Of a DNA stretch of 7,539 nt, positions 1 to 5,404 are shown piece after piece; within the stretch, counting starts at the first letter, position 1, and the number at the start of each line of letters is the position of its first letter. The translations under genes were made by a program, and so were the position numbers. Source of the DNA: Bacillota bacterium (GTDB lineage: Bacteria; Bacillota; Limnochordia; Darwinibacteriales; Darwinibacteriaceae); NCBI GenBank assembly GCA_012799535.1, contig JAAZLB010000157.1, forward strand, positions 1 through 7,539, written 5' to 3'. Under the pieces are notes generated by a model. The model saw only the letters and a list, made by a program, of their open reading frames with translations, did not search any database and was not told the origin of the DNA.

Positions 1-180
1 GGGGCCCAAGTACTAATTCTGTATAATGAATTCATGCAGAATGTTTTTCAAACAGTACCCTTAACTATGGACGATTGGATTTTAGTGGCCCTATTTTCAG
101 AGTTACCCCTCTTTGGGGAAACAGTCATTCGCTTAGTACGAAGAACCGTGAAAAAGCACCTTTCCCTGCTTAAAGTCTAG
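1..180 (+). CDS. Cation (calcium-type) P-type ATPase, C-terminal end only
   Basis: This is the last 59 codons of a gene that begins outside the window; frame 1 is open from the first base to TAG at 178-180. The stretch VFQTVPLTMDDWILVALFSE and the following hydrophobic and basic residues match the last transmembrane segment (M10) and cytosolic tail of SERCA/PMCA-like bacterial Ca2+-transporting ATPases. In that family a 'F.TVPL...DW' pattern precedes M10. Such enzymes sit in the cell membrane and use ATP to move Ca2+ or a related cation. The catalytic and phosphorylation domains are not visible, so ion specificity cannot be judged. The position fits: in Bacillus subtilis the P-type Ca2+ ATPase YloB lies directly before the yicC homologue yloC. 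The gap to yicC is 71 bases. Confidence 0.8.
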   Translation, partial: GAQVLILYNEFMQNVFQTVPLTMDDWILVALFSELPLFGETVIRLVRRTVKKHLSLLKV

Positions 181-199
181 GAGTCGGCAGGATTTTTTT
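165..199 (+). terminator. Possible weak intrinsic terminator of the ATPase gene
   Basis: CCTGC at 165-169 can pair with GCAGG at 187-191, and the second arm is followed by A and then seven T residues (193-199). The stem is only 5 bp with a 17-base loop, and it overlaps the last codons of the ATPase gene. It is therefore far weaker than the terminator at 2644. It might separate the ATPase from the yicC block, but this is tentative. Confidence 0.3.
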
Positions 200-236
200 C
201 CCAAATATCGAAATAATAAGGAAAAAGCTGGGGTTG

Positions 237-245
237 GGTGGAGGG
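237..245 (+). promoter_or_regulatory. Ribosome binding site of yicC, decides the TTG start
   Basis: GGTGGAGGG lies 6 bases before TTG at 252. An upstream in-frame TTG at 234 would place this purine-rich motif inside the gene and has no good Shine-Dalgarno sequence of its own, so TTG 252 is preferred. The protein then begins MIKSMTGFGRGE, the usual start of the family. Confidence 0.75.
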
Positions 246-251
246 AAAAAT

Positions 252-1130
252 TTGATTAAGAGTATGACCGGTTTTGGCCGGGGAGAGGCTCAGAACCAAC
301 ATTACGCAGTGCAGATAGAACTCAAATCTGTAAATCATCGTTATTTAGATCTTTTCATTCGTTTACCAAAGCAATATAATCTACTAGAAGAACCTTTGCG
401 CGCCGCAATTCAAGGCAGGATTGCGCGGGGTAGAGTCGAAGTAATGGTTAATGTGGAGGAATTTGGGGAGCAGGAGCGAATCGTAGGGATTAATGAAGCG
501 CTCTTAGGAGGCTATCTCCAAGCTTTAAAAACTGTACAGGCAACTCTCGGTAGTACAGAACAAATTACTTTAGACCAGATCTTATCCTTACCTGATGTGC
601 TGGAGATTAAGGAACCGGAAGTGAATTTGGAAAGCCTCCAAGAAGTATTTCTAGAAGCCACCCACCTGGCCTTAGATGATCTGGAGAATATGCGTCAGGT
701 AGAAGGTCAACGCCTCACTGAGGACCTTTTAAAGAAGACCTTAGTTGTAGAGGGTTTACTTGACCAGGTGAAAGAAGTGGCTCCCTTAGTGGTTGTGGAT
801 TACCGAAATCGTCTCCAAGAACGTCTAGGTGAGTTACTAGATGGGACAAACATTACAGAAGAACGTTTCCTGGGTGAAGTGGCAATTTTTGCCGATCGTT
901 GTAGCATCGATGAAGAACTGGTTAGATTATCCAGTCATATTCAGCAATTAAAAGGCAGTCTGCGTTCTGACCAATCGGTAGGGCGTAAGCTAGACTTTTT
1001 GATACAAGAAATGAATCGCGAAGTAAACACCATTGGCTCGAAGGCGAATAATCTTCAAATCGCTAGTTTAGTGGTGGAAATGAAAAGTGAATTGGAAAAA
1101 ATCCGAGAACAGGTTCAAAATATTGAATAG
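252..1130 (+). CDS. yicC: YicC/YloC family endoribonuclease
   Basis: The protein has 292 residues with the TTG start, a normal length for the YicC family (about 290). It begins with the hallmark MIKSMTGFGRGE, followed by the N-terminal domain (about residues 1-155, including SVNHRYLDLFIRLP). The conserved C-terminal DUF1732 domain follows (about 205-292), with EVAIFADRCSIDEELVRL.SH and GRKLDFLIQEMNREVNTIGSK. E. coli YicC and B. subtilis YloC have been reported as endoribonucleases; older literature described them as stress-induced proteins. It is probably cytosolic and involved in RNA turnover. A long acidic, helical middle (about 120-200) fits the coiled part of the family. It is the first gene of the block that runs to rpoZ, and 56 bases separate it from the next gene. 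No convincing promoter was found in the upstream gap. Confidence 0.95.
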   Translation: MIKSMTGFGRGEAQNQHYAVQIELKSVNHRYLDLFIRLPKQYNLLEEPLRAAIQGRIARGRVEVMVNVEEFGEQERIVGINEALLGGYLQALKTVQATLGSTEQITLDQILSLPDVLEIKEPEVNLESLQEVFLEATHLALDDLENMRQVEGQRLTEDLLKKTLVVEGLLDQVKEVAPLVVVDYRNRLQERLGELLDGTNITEERFLGEVAIFADRCSIDEELVRLSSHIQQLKGSLRSDQSVGRKLDFLIQEMNREVNTIGSKANNLQIASLVVEMKSELEKIREQVQNIE

Positions 1131-1155
1131 TGTTCTTGTTTCCAAGTGTTCTTGT
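1129..1155 (+). repeat. 11-base direct repeat in the leader of the mIHF-like gene
   Basis: AGTGTTCTTGT occurs twice, at 1129-1139 and 1145-1155, with a 16-base period. The first copy overlaps the yicC stop codon and the second ends 31 bases before the TTG start of the next gene. A small inverted repeat, TTCAA-AATA-TTGAA, lies just before it at 1114-1127. This could be a protein-binding site or a simple small duplication; the sequence alone does not decide. Confidence 0.6.
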
Positions 1156-1170
1156 GTGTGATTCGGTGCT

Positions 1171-1180
1171 AAAGGAGGTG
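1171..1180 (+). promoter_or_regulatory. Strong ribosome binding site of the mIHF-like gene
   Basis: AAAGGAGGTG is a near-perfect Shine-Dalgarno sequence ending 6 bases before TTG at 1187. It overrules the longer reading that would start at GTG 1130 inside the yicC stop codon. It gives a 102-residue protein starting [10 protein letters not shown], which aligns from its first residues with actinobacterial mIHF (MALP.L). Confidence 0.85.
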
Positions 1181-1186
1181 AGCAAA

Positions 1187-1495
1187 TTGTCATTACCACA
1201 TCTTTCCCAGGAAGAGAAGTTGGAAGCTTTAAAAAAGGCACAGGAAATGCGGAGTAAAAGAGCAGAATTGCGTGTGCAACTGAAACAGGGCAATCTAACC
1301 TTGCAAGAGGTCTTGGAACAGGCTGATGACGAAGTTATTGGTAGGATGCGCGTTACATACCTACTCCAATCCTTACCACAGGTGGGTAAAGTCACTTCAG
1401 AAAAAGTGATGAAAGAAATAGGTATTAACGAGAATCGCCGAGTACAAGGCTTGGGCACCCGCCAAAAAGACGAACTGCTCAAAAGGTTAGGATAA
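1187..1495 (+). CDS. mIHF-like (actinobacterial-type integration host factor) DNA-binding protein
   Basis: The protein has 102 residues, and the family is about 105. From memory it matches Mycobacterium/Streptomyces mIHF over its whole length: an MxLPxL start, a basic amphipathic helix (about 8-34, KARAEL-like as [13 protein letters not shown]), then [19 protein letters not shown] (38-56). Next comes the helix-two-turn-helix core [20 protein letters not shown] (59-78), and last the signature ENRRVQGLG (82-90). mIHF binds and bends DNA as a nucleoid-associated protein and is unrelated to the IHF/HU fold of proteobacteria. The H2TH core also resembles ribosomal protein S13, but the N-terminal helix and RR.xGLG ending favour mIHF. 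In Actinobacteria mihF lies directly before gmk; here remA sits between them. Its spacing to remA is 22 bases, so the two are probably co-transcribed. The family call is strong; the role in this organism is inferred. Confidence 0.88.
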   Translation: MSLPHLSQEEKLEALKKAQEMRSKRAELRVQLKQGNLTLQEVLEQADDEVIGRMRVTYLLQSLPQVGKVTSEKVMKEIGINENRRVQGLGTRQKDELLKRLG

Positions 1496-1517
1496 GGGCA
1501 CAAAAGGAGCTGATGGA

Positions 1518-1784
1518 GTGGGGATTAAGTTAATCAATATAGGTTTTGGCAATATCGTGGCTGCAAACAGAATTGTGGCCATTGTTAGTCCTGAATCGGC
1601 TCCGATTAAGCGCATGGTGCAAGAGGCTAGGGATCGGGGTATGCTTATTGATGCAACCTATGGCCGACGCACTAGAGCAGTTATTATCGCTGATAGTGAT
1701 CATGTTATTTTATCAGCAGTGCAACCTGAGACTGTGGCGCACCGTTTAACTAGTAAAGATAATCTTGAACCGAATGAAAAGTAG
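1518..1784 (+). CDS. remA: RemA family DNA-binding regulator (DUF370)
   Basis: The 88-residue protein is nearly identical over residues 2-75 to B. subtilis RemA (YlzA). It has [16 protein letters not shown] at the start, [19 protein letters not shown] (24-42), [14 protein letters not shown] (43-56) and [13 protein letters not shown] near the end. RemA is a small DNA-binding protein that forms ring-like oligomers. In B. subtilis it activates biofilm matrix and osmoprotection genes, while in other Firmicutes its targets are little known. Arg18, important for RemA function in B. subtilis, is present, as is the basic pair Arg50-Arg51. The GTG start is supported by AAGGAG at 1504-1509, 8 bases upstream. 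The last 12 residues are acidic and variable, as is usual. It lies 22 bases after the mIHF-like gene and 15 bases before gmk. Confidence 0.96.
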   Translation: MGIKLINIGFGNIVAANRIVAIVSPESAPIKRMVQEARDRGMLIDATYGRRTRAVIIADSDHVILSAVQPETVAHRLTSKDNLEPNEK

Positions 1785-1799
1785 GGGGCTGCTGCTGAA

Positions 1800-2453
1800 T
1801 TGAAAGGAACGCTCAAAAATATCAGGGATAGTGGGTTACAGACTAAGGGTTTTCTTATTGTACTTTCCGGTCCTAGTGGAGCCGGTAAAAATTCCGTTAT
1901 GAATGCTGTGTTTCCCACTATCCCCAATTTAAAGTATTCCATCAGTGTCACAACCCGCCCACCACGGACTGGGGAAGTTGACGCGGTTAATTATTTCTTT
2001 AGAACCGAAGAAGAGTTTGACCAGATGATCGAGGAAGACCAGCTATTAGAATGGGCTACCTTTGTAGGTTATCGCTATGGAACACCTAAAGGTTTTGTGT
2101 ACGATCAGATTTGCTTAGGCAATGCAGTAATCATGGATATTGACATTCAAGGTGCCGCACAGATTCGGGAAAAAATGCCTGAAGCGGTTTTTGTGTTTTT
2201 ACTTCCTCCAACCTGGGAAGAACTAAGCAAGCGGCTCAAACAACGGGGCTCCGATTCTAAAGAGGTAATTAGACAACGTTTGGCCAAATCTCAAGAAGAG
2301 ATCAAGCATATTGTAGATTATGACTATTTCATCGTGAATGATGATTTAAATCAGGCAGCGGAACAACTCCGTCGGATTATTCACAGTGAATGGTCTAGAG
2401 TTAGTCGAATTGATACAGAGCAATTAGAACGTGCGTGGAAGGGGGAGCGGTAA
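1800..2453 (+). CDS. gmk: Guanylate kinase
   Basis: Guanylate kinase phosphorylates GMP (and dGMP) to GDP with ATP, an essential step to GTP. The 217-residue protein has the P-loop GPSGAGKNSV (24-33). Its GMP-binding residues correspond to those of yeast enzyme with a constant offset of 15: Arg53, Arg56, Tyr65, Glu84, Tyr93 and Thr95. YSISVTTRPPRTGEVDAVNYFF, DIDIQGAAQI and the lid region with RQRL follow in the usual order. Asn31 after the P-loop lysine is uncommon, since Gly or Ser is usual there. TTG 1800 is the only usable start before the P-loop, giving a 10-12 residue longer N-terminus than B. subtilis Gmk. Its Shine-Dalgarno sequence (GGGGG, 1784-1788) is 11 bases away and weak. Gmk of Firmicutes is known to be inhibited by (p)ppGpp. 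The stop codon touches the rpoZ start. Confidence 0.96.
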   Translation: MKGTLKNIRDSGLQTKGFLIVLSGPSGAGKNSVMNAVFPTIPNLKYSISVTTRPPRTGEVDAVNYFFRTEEEFDQMIEEDQLLEWATFVGYRYGTPKGFVYDQICLGNAVIMDIDIQGAAQIREKMPEAVFVFLLPPTWEELSKRLKQRGSDSKEVIRQRLAKSQEEIKHIVDYDYFIVNDDLNQAAEQLRRIIHSEWSRVSRIDTEQLERAWKGER

Positions 2454-2630
2454 GTGCGAGCTAAAGAAACTAATCGTTATACCTCGATTGTAATTGTTGC
2501 CAAGAGAGCCCGGCAAATTATTGACGGTGTTCCTCCGGTTATTGAAGGTACAGCTACGAAACCGGTGACCATTGCCATTGAAGAGCTTGAAGCAGGCAAA
2601 ATCCACTGGAGTCATATCAAACCGGTATAG
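2454..2630 (+). CDS. rpoZ: RNA polymerase omega subunit, short form
   Basis: This 58-residue gene starts with GTG directly after the gmk stop (TAA then GTG). GGGGGAG at 2441-2447, 6 bases upstream, serves as the ribosome binding site. NRYTSIVIVAKRARQIIDG (7-25) is the omega signature, and KPVTIAIEELEAGKIHW (37-53) is the usual second conserved part. Omega helps assemble and stabilise RNA polymerase by clamping the beta' subunit. The typical N-terminus of Bacillota omega (a MLxPSIDxLLxK-type segment) is missing. It cannot be added by an upstream start, because the in-frame gmk stop lies immediately before. B. subtilis omega has 67 residues. The gene shares its reading frame with gmk. Identity is secure from the motifs and from the gmk-rpoZ context. 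Confidence 0.92.
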   Translation: MRAKETNRYTSIVIVAKRARQIIDGVPPVIEGTATKPVTIAIEELEAGKIHWSHIKPV

Positions 2631-2643
2631 TTGGAAAAAGGTT

Positions 2644-2674
2644 ACCTGTGGTTAAGACCACAGGTTTGTTTTTT
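2644..2674 (+). terminator. Intrinsic terminator after rpoZ
   Basis: ACCTGTGGT (2644-2652) and ACCACAGGT (2657-2665) form a perfect 9-bp stem with loop TAAG. They are followed by a T-rich run, TTGTTTTTT, at 2666-2674. This is a textbook rho-independent terminator, 13 bases after the rpoZ stop. The T-run ends exactly where the priA Shine-Dalgarno sequence begins (2675), and no good promoter lies between it and priA. It may therefore act as a partial terminator or attenuator in front of priA. Confidence 0.9.
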
Positions 2675-2688
2675 AGGGAGGTGAGTTC

Positions 2689-4884
2689 ATGGATAATCCC
2701 CTTTATGCGGGAGTAATTGTAGATATACGGGCAGAGGCGGTTGATCGGATTTTTCAGTATGCAATTCCCCCACAATTTCAAGGGAAGATTCAAGTGGGTC
2801 ACCGGGTTTTAGTTCCCTTTGGTCCGCGCAAACTAGAAGGCTATGTGGTTGAGCTGTCTTCCAGTTTGGACATAGCCCCGGAGCGCCTGAGGAAAATTAT
2901 TAAGCCTCTTGACTCTGTTCCCATTATTCTTCCCTCCCTATTGGAATTAGCCAAGTGGATGCACAGTCATTATGCTGGACTTTTGTCCGAAGCTTTGCAA
3001 TATATGTTGCCACCTGGCTCTCGTTATGGAAAAGAGCGGGTGGGAGTTAAGACTCAACAATTAGTCACTTTGCTTGAGCCCCATCCCCAATTGCGTCCCC
3101 ACGCCACTGCCCAAAGGCGGGTGGTAGAAGTATTACAAGAAAAACCCCGGATGTTAGCCTCTGAGTTGGTTCACAAGGCTCAGACTTCCCATGCTACCTT
3201 GCATAGTTTAGAAAAATTGGGTATCATTTCCATTAGTATTGCCACCTTAGAACGGACAGTGGACTGGGAGCTTGTTCCTGATCCCCCCCTTACTCTTACT
3301 AGAGAGCAAACCAAGGCTTGCCAACAGATTCAAAAAGAAATTAAGGGACAAAAGCGTCCTATGCTTATTCATGGGGTTACAGGTAGTGGTAAAACTGAGA
3401 TTTATCTGCGCATCATAGAAGATATAATATCCCAAGGCAAACAAGCCATTGTTTTGGTCCCAGAGATTGCCCTCACACCCCAAACAGTAAGCCGCTTTGG
3501 CACCCGTTTTGGAGAACGAGTCTCAGTGTTGCATAGTGCCCTTTCTCCTGGTGAACGTTTTGATCAGTGGTGGAAAATATATCGGGGTGAGGTGGATGTG
3601 GTTGTAGGTGCCCGTTCTGCAGTTTTTGCTCCCACCCCCAATTTGGGTTTGATTGTTCTTGATGAAGAACACGAGGGCACCTATAAACAAGAAGAGGGGT
3701 CTATTCGTTATCACACTAGGGATGTGGCCATCAAACGCTGTGCCCTAATCCAGGGGCAGGTACTTTTGGGCAGTGCCACACCTGCTTTAGAAAGCTATCA
3801 TCAAGCACTCCAGGGTAATTACGGTTTGGTTGAATTGGCTAAGCGGGTAGAATCTCGTTCCTTACCCCAAGTGGAAGTGGTGGATATGCGGGAGCAATTT
3901 GAACAAGGTAACCGCTCAATGCTAAGTTATCCCCTCAAAGAGGCCCTAGAAAAGTTGAGTTGTAGCGACGAACAGGCCATTATCTTATTAAACCGTCGAG
4001 GATATTCATCTTTTGTACTCTGTCGGGAATGTGGTCACGTTTTATATTGCCCAAACTGCCAGGTTTCTTTAACCTATCACCAGGGTGATGGTCGCTTACA
4101 CTGTCATTATTGCTTCCATAAAGAAATATTACCTAAGCGCTGTCCACATTGTGCTTCTCGATATTTACGACAGTTTGGAGTAGGGACCGAACAGGTTCAG
4201 TCGGTTTTGCGCCAAGAGTTTCCTAATCTAAAGGTGCTACGACTAGATGCAGATACCACTAGGCGCAAGGGGGCACACGGACGGATTTTGCAAGAGTTTG
4301 CTACTGGTAAAGCTCAAGTCTTAGTAGGAACCCAGATGGTAGCCAAGGGATTGGATTTTCCGAAAGTAACCTTGGTAGGGGTATTAAGTGCCGATTTAGG
4401 CCTCAATTTCCCAGATATTCGGGCCGCGGAACGGACCTTTCAACTCTTAACTCAAGTGGCAGGAAGGAGTGGACGAGGTGATCTGCCGGGTCGGGTGATT
4501 ATTCAAGCTTACGAACCGGACCATTTTGCTATTCGCTGTGCCCAAAACCATGATTATCTTGGCTTTTATCGCCAAGAGATCAGTTTTCGAAGAAGCTTGG
4601 GTTACCCACCCTTTCAACATCTCACAAGAATTCTTTGTAGTGGTCCGCAAGTTGAAACAGAGCAGGTGGTACGAGAGATTCATCAATATTTATTAAGTTT
4701 AGGCTTGGCAAAAGAGAATATTTATGGACCCTCTCCAGCACCTATTGGTAGAATCCAGGGGCGTTATCGCTGGCAGATCTTACTAAAAACCTCCGATTAT
4801 TTAGGTGAGGTTTTAAGCAATTTACCCCAGTCCAGTGCTGATGTGCAGGTAGTTGTGGACATTGACCCTTTGTTTATGCTTTAA
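2689..4884 (+). CDS. priA: Primosomal protein N' (replication restart helicase PriA)
   Basis: PriA recognises stalled or collapsed replication forks, unwinds DNA 3' to 5' and loads the primosome. The 731-residue protein is full length. The N-terminal DNA 3'-end binding domain (about 1-100, with VGHRVLVPFGPRKLEGYV) is followed by a winged-helix part. Next come the helicase core with Walker A GVTGSGKT (229-236), DEEH box (325-328), GTQMVAKGLDFP (547-558) and the motif VI region QVAGRSGRG (589-597). Eight zinc-binding cysteines are all present: 445, 448, 454, 457, 472, 475, 485 and 488. The C-terminal domain ends at IDPLFML, as is common. ATG 2689 has an excellent ribosome binding site, AGGGAGGTGA (2675-2684). 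The usual upstream neighbour coaBC is absent, and a terminator lies in the 58-base gap after rpoZ. Confidence 0.98.
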   Translation: MDNPLYAGVIVDIRAEAVDRIFQYAIPPQFQGKIQVGHRVLVPFGPRKLEGYVVELSSSLDIAPERLRKIIKPLDSVPIILPSLLELAKWMHSHYAGLLSEALQYMLPPGSRYGKERVGVKTQQLVTLLEPHPQLRPHATAQRRVVEVLQEKPRMLASELVHKAQTSHATLHSLEKLGIISISIATLERTVDWELVPDPPLTLTREQTKACQQIQKEIKGQKRPMLIHGVTGSGKTEIYLRIIEDIISQGKQAIVLVPEIALTPQTVSRFGTRFGERVSVLHSALSPGERFDQWWKIYRGEVDVVVGARSAVFAPTPNLGLIVLDEEHEGTYKQEEGSIRYHTRDVAIKRCALIQGQVLLGSATPALESYHQALQGNYGLVELAKRVESRSLPQVEVVDMREQFEQGNRSMLSYPLKEALEKLSCSDEQAIILLNRRGYSSFVLCRECGHVLYCPNCQVSLTYHQGDGRLHCHYCFHKEILPKRCPHCASRYLRQFGVGTEQVQSVLRQEFPNLKVLRLDADTTRRKGAHGRILQEFATGKAQVLVGTQMVAKGLDFPKVTLVGVLSADLGLNFPDIRAAERTFQLLTQVAGRSGRGDLPGRVIIQAYEPDHFAIRCAQNHDYLGFYRQEISFRRSLGYPPFQHLTRILCSGPQVETEQVVREIHQYLLSLGLAKENIYGPSPAPIGRIQGRYRWQILLKTSDYLGEVLSNLPQSSADVQVVVDIDPLFML

Positions 4885-4887
4885 ATG

Positions 4888-4896
4888 TGCTATAAT
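4888..4896 (+). promoter_or_regulatory. Likely extended -10 promoter for def
   Basis: TGCTATAAT is a perfect extended -10 element (TGn plus TATAAT), beginning just after the priA stop at 4884. Transcription would start near 4903, about 25 bases before the def start codon. The -35 region is poor: TTGACC at 4862-4867 is 23 bases away, which is too far, and TTGTTT at 4870-4875 is 15 bases away. An extended -10 often makes up for that. It would let def-fmt-yugP-rsmB be made independently of priA. Confidence 0.65.
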
Positions 4897-4927
4897 TATA
4901 TAGATAGATTGAATTGAGGTGGAACCA

Positions 4928-5404
4928 ATGGCGGAATTAGAGATCGTTACTATTGGGCATCCTGTTTTAGAGACTAAAGCTGCAGAAGTTACTAAGATCA
5001 CCAAAAGAACGGTGAAATTAGTTAACGATATGCTAGATACTATGTACGCCGCTAATGGAGTGGGCTTAGCAGCCCCCCAGGTGGGAGTTAGTGAACGGAT
5101 TATTGTCCTAGATGTGGGCGATGGCCCTATTGTTTTAATTAATCCCGTTTTGACCACTGCGGAAGGTGAAGAAATTGATGTGGAAGGTTGCTTGAGTGTC
5201 CCAGAACGCTGGGTTTACGTAAAGCGCGCAACCCAGGTGGTAGTTACAGGATTAAATGAAAAGGGCAAGGGTGTACGCATTGAGGCTGATGGATTATTAG
5301 CCCGGGCACTGCAACATGAGATTGATCACCTTGATGGTGTACTCATGGTCACGAAAATGATCGGTGAGGCCACGGTGGAAGTTGAAGGTGAAGAGGGTGA
5401 GTAA
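4928..5404 (+). CDS. def: Peptide deformylase
   Basis: Peptide deformylase removes the formyl group from the N-terminal methionine of new proteins. The 158-residue metalloenzyme shows all three family motifs: GVGLAAPQ (44-51), EGCLSVP with metal-binding Cys88, and QHEIDHLDG with His130, Glu131 and His134. The start is ATG 4928, with GAGGTG (4916-4921) 6 bases upstream. A GTG at 4919 lies inside that ribosome binding site and is rejected. The protein begins AELEIVTIGHPVL, typical of the family. The C-terminus is a short acidic tail. The length and EGCLSVP motif fit the shorter (about 150-170 residue) bacterial class rather than the long B. subtilis DefB (PDF2) type. The stop touches the fmt start (TAAATG), so the two are translationally coupled. 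Confidence 0.97.
   Translation: MAELEIVTIGHPVLETKAAEVTKITKRTVKLVNDMLDTMYAANGVGLAAPQVGVSERIIVLDVGDGPIVLINPVLTTAEGEEIDVEGCLSVPERWVYVKRATQVVVTGLNEKGKGVRIEADGLLARALQHEIDHLDGVLMVTKMIGEATVEVEGEEGE

Noticed and set aside
203..217. AAATAT / AATAAT as a -10 box for yicC
   Set aside because: The region is simply A/T-rich and no -35 hexamer lies at a normal distance.
234..251. Longer yicC start at TTG 234
   Set aside because: It would place the GGTGGAGGG ribosome binding site inside the gene and add MGGGKN before the conserved family start.
1130..1186. Longer N-terminus of the mIHF-like protein from GTG 1130
   Set aside because: The added residues show no similarity to the family, and a near-perfect ribosome binding site (1171-1180) points to TTG 1187.
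1063..1503. 146-residue open frame on the minus strand, opposite the mIHF-like gene
   Set aside because: It overlaps a well-supported gene on the other strand, has no ribosome binding site and its sequence resembles no known family; it is a shadow frame.
2451..2456. Possible readthrough Gmk-omega fusion, since both share a frame and only TAA separates them
   Set aside because: A clear ribosome binding site (2441-2447) and GTG start explain rpoZ expression, and no readthrough signal was seen after the stop.
2521..2549. TTGACG at 2521 as the -35 of a priA promoter inside rpoZ
   Set aside because: No -10-like hexamer lies at 16-18 bases downstream; the sequence there is GAAGGT.
2626..2631. TATAGT as a -10 box for priA
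   Set aside because: There is no TTGACA-like or extended -10 element at the right distance, and transcripts would start directly in front of the terminator.
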